DNA of 8,966 nt from an uncultured Gammaproteobacteria bacterium (GTDB lineage Bacteria; Pseudomonadota; Gammaproteobacteria; Pseudomonadales; Azotimanducaceae_A), in contig CAJWZG010000110.1 of assembly GCA_913049565.1 (NCBI GenBank), positions 1-8,966 of the forward strand, in the 5' to 3' direction. The position numbers and the translations under genes were made by a program. Below, in pieces: positions 1 to 6,412 of this stretch. The notes under the pieces were generated by a model that saw only the letters and a program-made list of their open reading frames with translations, was not told the DNA's origin and ran no database searches. The stretch's first letter is position 1, and every line of letters begins with the position of its first letter.

Positions 1-188
1 CCATCCATATTTTTTACGCCAGCCGCAAACTCGTCTGGGGTTGTGGCCGCCACCTCGATGATTTCTGCGACAGGCTCGAGGGCTTCTAGCTCCAGTGAAT
101 AACGAATGGCAACATCCTCGGGATTTGCTTGGCGCGGCAGCTGAATACCGATTTTCTTTTTTTCACCGCTCACATTAATTGCCCCCAT
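1..188 (-). CDS. Probable D-2-hydroxyacid dehydrogenase, N-terminal fragment
   Basis: The first 62 complete codons of a minus-strand gene are present; the rest lies beyond the left edge. The translation begins MGAINVSGEKKKIGIQ, then reads LEALEPVAEIIEVAATTPDE and ends near AAGVKNMDG. This beta-alpha-beta pattern (a KIGI strand, a helix, an EIIEVAATT strand, then a helix ending in a D-x-D/N-G turn) resembles the N-terminal substrate-binding half of D-isomer-specific 2-hydroxyacid dehydrogenases, such as 3-phosphoglycerate dehydrogenase relatives. The NAD-binding domain and catalytic Arg/Glu/His are not in the window, so the assignment rests on fold pattern only. The frame is open further upstream, and a second in-frame ATG lies at 251. 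I prefer the ATG at 188 because a TGCTACACT extended -10 lies between the two, but neither ATG has a good Shine-Dalgarno. The gene is divergent from rmuC. Other alpha/beta folds remain possible. Confidence 0.45.
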   Translation of the reverse strand, partial: MGAINVSGEKKKIGIQLPRQANPEDVAIRYSLELEALEPVAEIIEVAATTPDEFAAGVKNMD

Positions 189-213
189 TGCTATTGCGTC
201 TTGTGTCGGATCG

Positions 214-222
214 AGTGTAGCA
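214..222 (-). promoter_or_regulatory. Possible extended -10 promoter for the left-edge minus-strand gene
   Basis: Read on the minus strand, the bases are TGCTACACT, matching the extended -10 pattern TGnTAnAnT. No convincing -35 hexamer stands 16-18 bases upstream. A transcript would begin near 206-208, giving a leader of about 20 bases to the ATG at 188 and excluding the alternative ATG at 251. This is pattern matching only. Confidence 0.27.
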
Positions 223-274
223 GGGTTGCTCAAGCCATTGTGTTCGCCCATTCTACCGAAGCGACGCCATATGT

Positions 275-279
275 GAGGA
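275..279 (+). promoter_or_regulatory. Shine-Dalgarno that fixes the GTG start of rmuC
   Basis: GAGGA lies 9 bases before the GTG at 289, ideal spacing for a ribosome binding site. The protein then begins directly with a hydrophobic membrane anchor, as expected for RmuC, which supports this non-ATG start. Confidence 0.7.
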
Positions 280-288
280 CACCGCTCA

Positions 289-1611
289 GTGCCTGAATTG
301 TTCACCATTTTACTAATTCTCCTAGGAGCCATATTGGGTGCTGTCGTGGCGTTTACAGTGCTAAAAACGACGGCTCAAAAGCAGCTGCATAGCAAAGAGA
401 CTGAGATCGCGGCGCTGACTGCAAAAGAATCGGTAATGGGGCAGCGCCAGCAGGAACTGTTAGATCAAAACGCTCGGCTACAGGCAGATCTTGGAACCAA
501 AAACAGTGAATTTGCCACTTTGCAGGGGCGAATGGACGAAGCCCAAACCAGTTTTATGGCAAGGGAGAAGTTGCTTCGCGAATCCAATGAACGGATGAAA
601 GTAGAATTTGAATCCTTGGCCACCAAGGTGCTCAACGCTCAGGGTGCCCAGCAGCGTCAATCGTTAGACGTGATGCTTAACCCCTTCCGCGAACAGATCG
701 GCGATTTTCGCAAACGCGTTGAAGAGGTGTACCGATCTGATACCAAGGAGCGAGCCTCTTTGTTGAAAGAAATGCAAAACCTTCAATCTGCTAGCAATCG
801 GATCAATGAAGAAGCAGAAAACCTGACCAAGGCTCTGAAAGGGGATAACAAAATTCAGGGTAACTGGGGCGAGTTAGTTCTAGAACGCATTCTCGAAGAT
901 TCTGGCTTGCGTAAGGATCATGAGTACTTTGTGCAGCCATCCAGCCGAGACGAGGCAGGAAGAGTTAAGCGTCCAGATATCGTGATTCGTTTGCCCGAGG
1001 GCAAGGATGTTGTTGTGGATTCCAAGGTGACGCTCGTTGCTTACGAACAGGCGCTGAGCACCGAAGATGACAAGGCTCGGCAAGTGCATCTTAAACAGCA
1101 TGTCGATTCCGTGCGAGGGCAGGTCAAAAAACTGGCGGACCAAGATTACGATCAACTGCCCGATTTGCGGTCACTGGATTTCGTTTTGCTCTTCATACCC
1201 ATCGAGTCGGCTTTTACCTTAGCAATGGAACTGGATCCAAAGTTGTTCGTGGATGCATTTAACAAACGGATCATGCTTGTTAGCCCGACGACGTTAATGA
1301 TGGCCTTACGCATCATCGACAACCTGTGGCAGGTTGAAAAGCAAAATCGTAATGCCCAAGACATCGCCCAGCGCGCTGGCGCTCTCTACGACAAGCTGCA
1401 GGGGGTGGTTGAGGAAGTGGATAAACTGGGCAAGCAAATTGGTACGGTGCAAGGGACCTACGACACGCTGTATGGCCGACTAGCCACCGGCAGAGGCAAC
1501 CTAGTTGGTCAGGCTGAAAAGCTGCGGCAGCTGGGTGCTCCTGTGAAGAAAGTCATTATCCCGCAGTTAGGGCTAGTGACGGATCTAGATACCGCAGACG
1601 GCGCCGATTAG
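289..1611 (+). CDS. rmuC: RmuC family DNA recombination protein
   Basis: RmuC proteins limit recombination at inverted repeats in E. coli and carry a nuclease-like fold; their exact substrate is poorly known. This 440-residue protein has the usual family layout. Residues 4-25 form one hydrophobic membrane anchor (LFTILLILLGAILGAVV). Residues 30-125 are Gln/Glu/Lys-rich and probably coiled coil. Residues 125-425 form the RmuC domain, with its conserved GNWGELVLERILEDSGL at 191-207 and KRPDIVIRLPEGKDVVVDSK at 227-246. In the latter, D230 and D244-x-K246 resemble a PD-(D/E)XK core. The GTG start is chosen because GAGGA precedes it by 9 bases. The protein should sit at the inner membrane with its bulk in the cytoplasm. 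Its TAG stop overlaps the TAA stop of the convergent gene. I see no truncation or missing block. Family identity is secure; in vivo role is inferred from the family. Confidence 0.95.
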   Translation: MPELFTILLILLGAILGAVVAFTVLKTTAQKQLHSKETEIAALTAKESVMGQRQQELLDQNARLQADLGTKNSEFATLQGRMDEAQTSFMAREKLLRESNERMKVEFESLATKVLNAQGAQQRQSLDVMLNPFREQIGDFRKRVEEVYRSDTKERASLLKEMQNLQSASNRINEEAENLTKALKGDNKIQGNWGELVLERILEDSGLRKDHEYFVQPSSRDEAGRVKRPDIVIRLPEGKDVVVDSKVTLVAYEQALSTEDDKARQVHLKQHVDSVRGQVKKLADQDYDQLPDLRSLDFVLLFIPIESAFTLAMELDPKLFVDAFNKRIMLVSPTTLMMALRIIDNLWQVEKQNRNAQDIAQRAGALYDKLQGVVEEVDKLGKQIGTVQGTYDTLYGRLATGRGNLVGQAEKLRQLGAPVKKVIIPQLGLVTDLDTADGAD

Positions 1612-2093
1612 GTCTGGTCGGGGGCGGCAAGCAATGCCGGAATGAACGCGGGTGTTTCGCAGATCGTATAGGGGTGTAGCTGATTGTCGTGCAGGGGCCA
1701 GCGCAATGTTCTCGCACCCTCAAGCTTCTCTCTTTTAAGCTGCTCGTTACTGGGCTTGTGTGACAAGCTGTCAATGGCCTCCCAAATGGGATTGAATGGC
1801 TGTAGCCGATCAAAATAGCAACGACTCTCGCCCCTTGAATCAGGCAGTTCCAACAGCTCAATGTTCGTAATCATCGCCCAATGCGAAAACCACGTGGAAT
1901 CGCCATCTCTGACCGCAAACAGCAGTGGGACTGATTCATTTTTGGCTTGCGCTTCACCGAAAAATGACAGCGCCACGCGCCATAGATTTTGATCTTTGAA
2001 TAAACCACCGGAATCCGCTTCCAGCATGGTTTCGATACTTTTCGGAGTTACCACGGTGGCTAAGCAAAATTCCGCTACGGTATTTTTGTCCAT
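1608..2093 (-). CDS. Conserved-looking hypothetical protein, 161 aa
   Basis: I do not recognise this protein. It starts MDKNTVAEFCLATVVTPKS and is soluble, with no signal peptide or membrane segment. The central part, about residues 56-100, is strand-rich with clustered aromatics (VPLLFAVRDGDSTWFSHWAM, then ITNIELLELP). Residues 125-155 include a basic patch (REKLEGARTLRW) and a C-terminal HPYTICETPAFIP stretch. The strand-and-tryptophan pattern faintly recalls PUA/EVE-like beta barrels, but I cannot show this. The gene is probably real: AGGAG (2102-2106) stands 8 bases before the ATG, it fills almost all the space between two recognised genes, and its stop overlaps the rmuC stop exactly. It is divergent from the FAN1-helicase operon and shares its upstream region. 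No functional call is justified. Confidence 0.75.
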   Translation of the reverse strand: MDKNTVAEFCLATVVTPKSIETMLEADSGGLFKDQNLWRVALSFFGEAQAKNESVPLLFAVRDGDSTWFSHWAMITNIELLELPDSRGESRCYFDRLQPFNPIWEAIDSLSHKPSNEQLKREKLEGARTLRWPLHDNQLHPYTICETPAFIPALLAAPDQT

Positions 2094-2109
2094 TTCTGCT
2101 ACTCCTGTG

Positions 2110-2138
2110 CGAGGCTTTAAGCTGAACTAAGGGCCTCG
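2110..2138. repeat. Inverted repeat in the divergent intergenic region
   Basis: CGAGGC (2110-2115) pairs exactly with GCCTCG (2133-2138) across a 17-base spacer. In a plus-strand RNA the stem could extend inward by two G-U pairs and one A-U pair. No T run follows on either strand, so it is not an intrinsic terminator. It lies just before the AGGAG of the minus-strand hypothetical gene, so it could be a leader hairpin or an operator. Confidence 0.35.
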
Positions 2139-2193
2139 TTCATCTCAACCTCTATAAATAATCAATGCATCGACTCTGCTATAGGTCACCTGC

Positions 2194-2202
2194 TGTTATA
2201 AT
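2194..2202 (+). promoter_or_regulatory. Extended -10 promoter (TGTTATAAT) of the fan1-helicase operon
   Basis: TGT followed by a perfect TATAAT (2197-2202) matches the extended -10 consensus. No good -35 hexamer is found 16-18 bases upstream, as is common for extended -10 promoters. Transcription would start about 6-8 bases downstream, at 2208-2210, on or next to the ATG at 2209. No Shine-Dalgarno precedes that ATG, which fits a leaderless message. An 8-base near-copy, CTGCTATA at 2176-2183, precedes CTGTTATA (2193-2200) by 17 bases, and overlaps a second, weaker TGCTATAGG -10-like site. Confidence 0.6.
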
Positions 2203-2208
2203 GCGGCT

Positions 2209-3858
2209 ATGTCCGCGAATCATGCTATTCCATTTTCGATCGATGCAGCAGAAACTGCGCCCGTGCTCAAACCACAGCAAGCTGCGCCGGAGGATTATTA
2301 CCAGAACAACTTTATTGAAATTTTTCACTTTGTCGTCGATCACTATGATCAGATCATGCCAAAGGCTCTCTCAATATCGTTAGCGAGTTTTCTTGGCGCG
2401 AGTAGCGATGCTCAACGCCTGTTTTGCCGACTGCTTACCCGCAAGGGTCCCCACTTTTTTGAACAAAAGCTCGTTTACGCTGAGGTCTCAGATAAGGCAA
2501 AGGCACTAACAGAACTCGCTTTTAGCGGCTTAATCGAACGCAACACTAGCATTCGGGCTGACTGGCTGCTCAATCATCTAACAAAGGCTGATCTTCTTTC
2601 CCTGTTTCCTCGCGTCAACGTTCTCCCGAGCTCACCTAAGGTTGAACTGGTGGATAAAATTCTCGGCCAATACAGTGATCAACGGATACGGGTAAAGATT
2701 TCTCGAGTTCATCATTGGTGTTCGATCACCTCGCCAAAACACTGGCACCTTGTTCAGTTGCTTTACTTCGGTAATACATCGCTGGATTGGTCAGCACATG
2801 TCCGTCGTGATTTGGGTCAGGTGCGCTATGAATCCGTGGAACTTATCAGATCACGTTTCACTAGCGTAGAAAACTTAGCGGACTACCTGCATGAGCGACT
2901 TCTAATAGACCGCATGTCTCGTCTTAATGAACACCCGAAGATGTTGCCGGGATTACTAGCGGCTGTGGCTGAAAAACCACGCGATCCTCTAGCCCTACGT
3001 TTGCGCAGACGCACATTGCTGCGACTCGGCAAATGGTGTGAACAAAATGAAAAATGGCCTGAGGCACTGGTAAGTTACCAGCGCGCTGAAATCCCTCCGG
3101 CCCGCGAACGCAGGGTACGCATTTACCACAGACAGGGGGACTTCGTAGCAAGCCAATCGCTTTTGCGTGAAATAACAACTGAGCCATTGAGCTCGACCGA
3201 GCTAATCTTCAGCCAACGGTTTGGTCATCGCGGCAAGGGATTCCAGCCGCCGACGACAACATGGCAGATAGAGCAAGTGCCAGTCAGCGTCGAACAATAT
3301 GTGCTTGAAGCCTTACTGGTCAAAGGCGGATGGGGGATCCATTGCGAAAATGCACTGATCAAAATGTTAACGGGGCTACTTTATTGGGACGCCATATTCG
3401 CGCCGATACCGGGCGCCTTTACGAATCCCTTTCAGGCCGCCCCCCATGACCTTATGGAGCATGAATTTGCATCATCCCGGCTCTCGCTGCTGCAGGACAT
3501 TGAAGAGAACACTGCACAGGACTTAGCGCTGACCCAGCATCTTTCATCAATTGCTACGAGCAAACGTGGTATCGCCAACCCTTTGGTGCACTGGCGGTTG
3601 TTAGACGCCGTCCCTGTACAGGATTGGCTTGAAGCGATACCCGCGGAAACGCTCCGCACACTCTGCCGCTTTCTTATTCGTAACCTCAGAGATTACAGAA
3701 AGGGTTTCCCAGACCTATTCATTTACCAGCCAGACGGCGGTATGGAGTTCGTTGAAGTCAAAGGCCCATCCGATCAATTGCAGCCGCAACAACGAGCCTG
3801 GTTCCAGGTGTTTGATGAGATGGGGATTCGCGCTCGTATCATCAAACTGAAGCTGTGA
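2209..3858 (+). CDS. FAN1-type VRR-NUC structure-specific nuclease
   Basis: This is a bacterial homologue of FAN1, a nuclease that cuts 5' flaps and unhooks DNA interstrand crosslinks. The 549 residues are close in length to the Pseudomonas enzyme. The N-terminal YYQNNFIEIFHFVV (30-43) and LLTRKGPHFFEQKLVYAEV (75-93) are typical of the bacterial family. Residues about 117-150 resemble its SAP-like DNA-binding region, and about 250-330 look helical and TPR-like. The C-terminal VRR-NUC domain holds the PD-(D/E)XK site: D502 in GFPDLFI and E516/K518 in EVKGPSDQL, followed by Q528 and W531. E380 in HCENAL probably supplies the remaining acidic ligand. All expected catalytic residues are present. 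The ATG at 2209 is the first start after an in-frame TAG at 2182; the next ATG (residue 50) would remove the conserved N-terminus. There is no Shine-Dalgarno, and a strong -10 lies 6 bases upstream. It is followed after 1 base by the helicase gene. Confidence 0.92.
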   Translation: MSANHAIPFSIDAAETAPVLKPQQAAPEDYYQNNFIEIFHFVVDHYDQIMPKALSISLASFLGASSDAQRLFCRLLTRKGPHFFEQKLVYAEVSDKAKALTELAFSGLIERNTSIRADWLLNHLTKADLLSLFPRVNVLPSSPKVELVDKILGQYSDQRIRVKISRVHHWCSITSPKHWHLVQLLYFGNTSLDWSAHVRRDLGQVRYESVELIRSRFTSVENLADYLHERLLIDRMSRLNEHPKMLPGLLAAVAEKPRDPLALRLRRRTLLRLGKWCEQNEKWPEALVSYQRAEIPPARERRVRIYHRQGDFVASQSLLREITTEPLSSTELIFSQRFGHRGKGFQPPTTTWQIEQVPVSVEQYVLEALLVKGGWGIHCENALIKMLTGLLYWDAIFAPIPGAFTNPFQAAPHDLMEHEFASSRLSLLQDIEENTAQDLALTQHLSSIATSKRGIANPLVHWRLLDAVPVQDWLEAIPAETLRTLCRFLIRNLRDYRKGFPDLFIYQPDGGMEFVEVKGPSDQLQPQQRAWFQVFDEMGIRARIIKLKL

Positions 3859-3859
3859 T

Positions 3860-6403
3860 ATGACACCCCTCGCAGTACGAGAACTAGCCAGCTTTGTTTT
3901 TCGTCATGGGGATCTCTACCCAACCGGTGAGGGGCGAAGCGTGGAAGCTTGGGAAGGCAGTGCTGCCCACAACGCAATACAGCAACGTCGTAAAATAGCG
4001 GATCCCGAATATCGCAAAGAAGTCAGACTAAAACTGCAGATGAAGCTATGCGGCGATCCTTACCAACTGCAGGGCAGGGTAGACGGCATCACGGTCGATG
4101 CGCAGGGACGACCGGCAATCGAAGAATACAAGACCTCGCGCAAAGCCCAGCCGGCACTTAGAGGCGCTGATGAAGCTCAGGCATGGCTGTACGCTGGAAT
4201 GCTGTGTTTGATGGACACCAGCGTGGAATCCGTTGTCAGCCGTGTCATCTACATCAGCCCTGAGGGTGATGAGCTTAGTCACTTTTCTCGAACACTCTCT
4301 GCGGTGCAGGCAAAAACATTTGTGGCCTTCGTTATGACATCTTTTGAAGCCTACCTTGAGCAACAGCAAGTTCGAGGAAGACAGCGAATTGCCTGGGCCG
4401 AAAAGCTCGTGTTTCCGTACCCTGAATTCCGAAAGAATCAACGGGCCATGGCTGGACAGGTCTACAAAAGCATCTGCTCGGGCCAGAACCTATTGCTAGA
4501 GGCAGCCACCGGCAGCGGCAAAACCATGGCAATACTGTTCCCAGCGCTAAAAGCTCAAACCATGCATGAGCAATTTTTCTTTTTAACAAGTAGAAATCGA
4601 GGCGCTGACGCAGCCCTTAAGGCATTGGAGCAATTGACGCCTGGACCAACTCCCTTACGAGCCGTGCATATTACGGCCAAGGAAAAAACATGCCCTCTTG
4701 AGGAAATGACCTGTGACGCCGCGCTTTGTCCTAATGCGTCTAGCTACTATAACCGGCTGCCTGATGCCTTGAACGAACTGTCAGAAATAGCTGTCGTCAA
4801 TCGACAAACCCTTGAAGCATGTGCCGCCAAACACTCGTTGTGTCCATTCGAGCTCAGCTTAGACACTGCACTCAACGCAGACATTATCGTCGGTGACTAC
4901 AACTATGTATTTGATCCTGCGGTTCGATTACAGCGGTTTTTGCAACACCGGCAGCACTCGTTACTCATTGATGAAACACATCAGCTCAGCCCCAGAGTAA
5001 ATAGCATGCTGAGCGTTGAGATTCGTTCAAGTGATGTTGAGCGCGCATTGAATGAGGCATCGCCAGCACTGGCTCCAACCTTACAAAGGCTCCAACAACT
5101 GGTAGAAAAAGCGGCGGATGAAACGACTATTAGCAGTGCTATAAAACCTCAAACCAATCAGCGACTCTATGAAGATGAGGTCGCCCTGAGTGAAGCACTG
5201 AAGGCGCTACTTGACGCCTGCGATTCTGAAATGAGCCAGCTGCCGAAGTCGAGCGAAGCTCTAAAAAGCGCCAATCCCGAGAGACTGGCTTTGAGGAGTA
5301 AAGGGCAGCCCGCTACCGGCTCATTGTTCGAAGCACCACCGTCCAGAGCACCACTTACCACTCCTGTTGTAAATACTGATAATGCGCAGAGATTGCTCCC
5401 ACCCAACGTATTAGCAGTCTACTTTACGGCGCTGCGCTGGCAACGTTCACAACACTGGACATCAGCGGACAATTACAGGCATATCGTGACAACAGCTGTA
5501 GCGCGCAGCAACAGAAATCCAACCGAACTGCATTCCCTTAGGGAGATTATTATCAGTCGCAGCTGTATTAACTCTGGCGAATACAGTGCTCAAATCATGG
5601 CTGAACATCGCTCAGTTATTCGCTTCTCTGGGACTGTATCCCCCGCCAATCTTTACCAGCATCTGCACGGTCAAATTGAAAGTGACAACACTGAAGAGAG
5701 ACCAACATCCTTGGCAGTGCGAGCACAAAGTCCGTTTAGTAGCAAACAGCTTCGTGTGCTAGCAATCACCGATATCAATACCTTTTACCGCCAGCGTCAA
5801 AATACGCTGCCACAATTGATCCAGCTATTAGCGACATTGCAGCGCACCCAACCAGGTCGCTACATAGTAGCAATGCCTTCCTACGAATACCTGCAACAAC
5901 TCGCTTCTAGTGAGCCCGCCCCCAGTCGGTTGCTGATTCAATCTCGAGGCATGACCGAACCGGAGCAGCATGCATTGCTGCAAGAATTCCTCGTTGCAGA
6001 CAATGCTCTGCTTGGAATCGTGATGGGTGGCGTGTTTGGCGAATCCATCGATCTCGGAGAGAACGCCCTTGATGGCGTTGTGGTCGTAAGCCTCGCTCTG
6101 CCGCCTGCAGATTTAACGCGCACTCTCACCAGCGAGCACTTTGACCAGCTTTACGGTGAAGGATGGGGTAAGCAAGTTGCCTACTTGCAGCCAGCACTAG
6201 CAAGAGTGCTCCAGGCTGCGGGGCGCGTTATCCGGGGTCCCGAGGACAACGGGCTGGTATGTTTGGTGGATCCGAGATTTGCTGATCCCGAACTTGCACA
6301 ATACTTCCCGGAACATTGGGACGTACAGGCAATACGGTCTAATGAAGTTGAAAACGTGTTGAATGCCTACTGGTCGAATGACTTATCAGATCGAGGAGAC
6401 TAA
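3860..6403 (+). CDS. Fusion of RecB/Cas4-like nuclease and XPD/DinG-type Fe-S helicase
   Basis: This 847-residue protein combines two enzymes. Residues about 1-180 form a PD-(D/E)XK nuclease of the RecB/Cas4 type: H37 (GSAAHNAI), D75 (GRVDGI), E89-x-K91 (EEYKTS) and Q107-x3-Y111 (QAWLY). Residues about 185-830 are a superfamily 2 helicase of the Rad3/XPD/DinG group: Walker A AATGSGKT at 215-222, cysteines C278, C285, C290 and C328 (CPFE) as likely Fe-S ligands, the Walker B/DEAH motif as DETH at 371-374, GVFGESIDLGEN at 724-735, and the arginine-finger motif QAAGRVIR at 785-792. Residues about 460-508 look like a disordered Ser/Pro/Ala linker within the helicase. Family helicases move 5' to 3' on DNA. 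ATG 3860 lies 1 base after the fan1 stop with only weak upstream pairing, so translation is probably coupled. The Cas4 likeness does not imply a CRISPR role. Partnership with FAN1 in repair is inferred from adjacency. Confidence 0.9.
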   Translation: MTPLAVRELASFVFRHGDLYPTGEGRSVEAWEGSAAHNAIQQRRKIADPEYRKEVRLKLQMKLCGDPYQLQGRVDGITVDAQGRPAIEEYKTSRKAQPALRGADEAQAWLYAGMLCLMDTSVESVVSRVIYISPEGDELSHFSRTLSAVQAKTFVAFVMTSFEAYLEQQQVRGRQRIAWAEKLVFPYPEFRKNQRAMAGQVYKSICSGQNLLLEAATGSGKTMAILFPALKAQTMHEQFFFLTSRNRGADAALKALEQLTPGPTPLRAVHITAKEKTCPLEEMTCDAALCPNASSYYNRLPDALNELSEIAVVNRQTLEACAAKHSLCPFELSLDTALNADIIVGDYNYVFDPAVRLQRFLQHRQHSLLIDETHQLSPRVNSMLSVEIRSSDVERALNEASPALAPTLQRLQQLVEKAADETTISSAIKPQTNQRLYEDEVALSEALKALLDACDSEMSQLPKSSEALKSANPERLALRSKGQPATGSLFEAPPSRAPLTTPVVNTDNAQRLLPPNVLAVYFTALRWQRSQHWTSADNYRHIVTTAVARSNRNPTELHSLREIIISRSCINSGEYSAQIMAEHRSVIRFSGTVSPANLYQHLHGQIESDNTEERPTSLAVRAQSPFSSKQLRVLAITDINTFYRQRQNTLPQLIQLLATLQRTQPGRYIVAMPSYEYLQQLASSEPAPSRLLIQSRGMTEPEQHALLQEFLVADNALLGIVMGGVFGESIDLGENALDGVVVVSLALPPADLTRTLTSEHFDQLYGEGWGKQVAYLQPALARVLQAAGRVIRGPEDNGLVCLVDPRFADPELAQYFPEHWDVQAIRSNEVENVLNAYWSNDLSDRGD

Positions 6404-6412
6404 GCTTATTTT

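Noticed and set aside
226..254. Possible rmuC promoter TTGCTC - 17 bases - CATTCT
   Set aside because: Spacing is right, but each hexamer matches consensus at only three positions, which is expected by chance.
189..288. Extra N-terminal 21 residues for the left-edge gene from the ATG at 251
   Set aside because: The frame is open, but the likely -10 at 214-219 would start transcription downstream of that ATG, and the extra residues do not resemble the family's N-terminus. Not fully excluded.
880..1364. Minus-strand open frames inside rmuC
   Set aside because: They are opposite conserved RmuC domain sequence, without ribosome binding sites or recognisable motifs.
1625..1639. Hairpin CGGCA-AGCAA-TGCCG just after rmuC as a terminator
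   Set aside because: Only five base pairs and no T run on either strand. It also lies inside the convergent coding region.
2165..2383. Short plus-strand open frame overlapping the start of fan1
   Set aside because: It is in a different frame from the conserved FAN1 N-terminus, is low-complexity Arg/Ser-rich, and starts upstream of the likely promoter.
4166..4195. Cas4-like motifs suggesting a CRISPR adaptation gene
   Set aside because: No repeats, spacers or other cas genes are in the window, and the domain is fused to an XPD/DinG-type helicase. The likeness reflects the shared PD-(D/E)XK fold.
6359..6392. Possible promoter for pyk (TTGAAT followed by CTTATC)
   Set aside because: The -10 part matches poorly and lies inside the helicase gene. 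Not strong enough to call.
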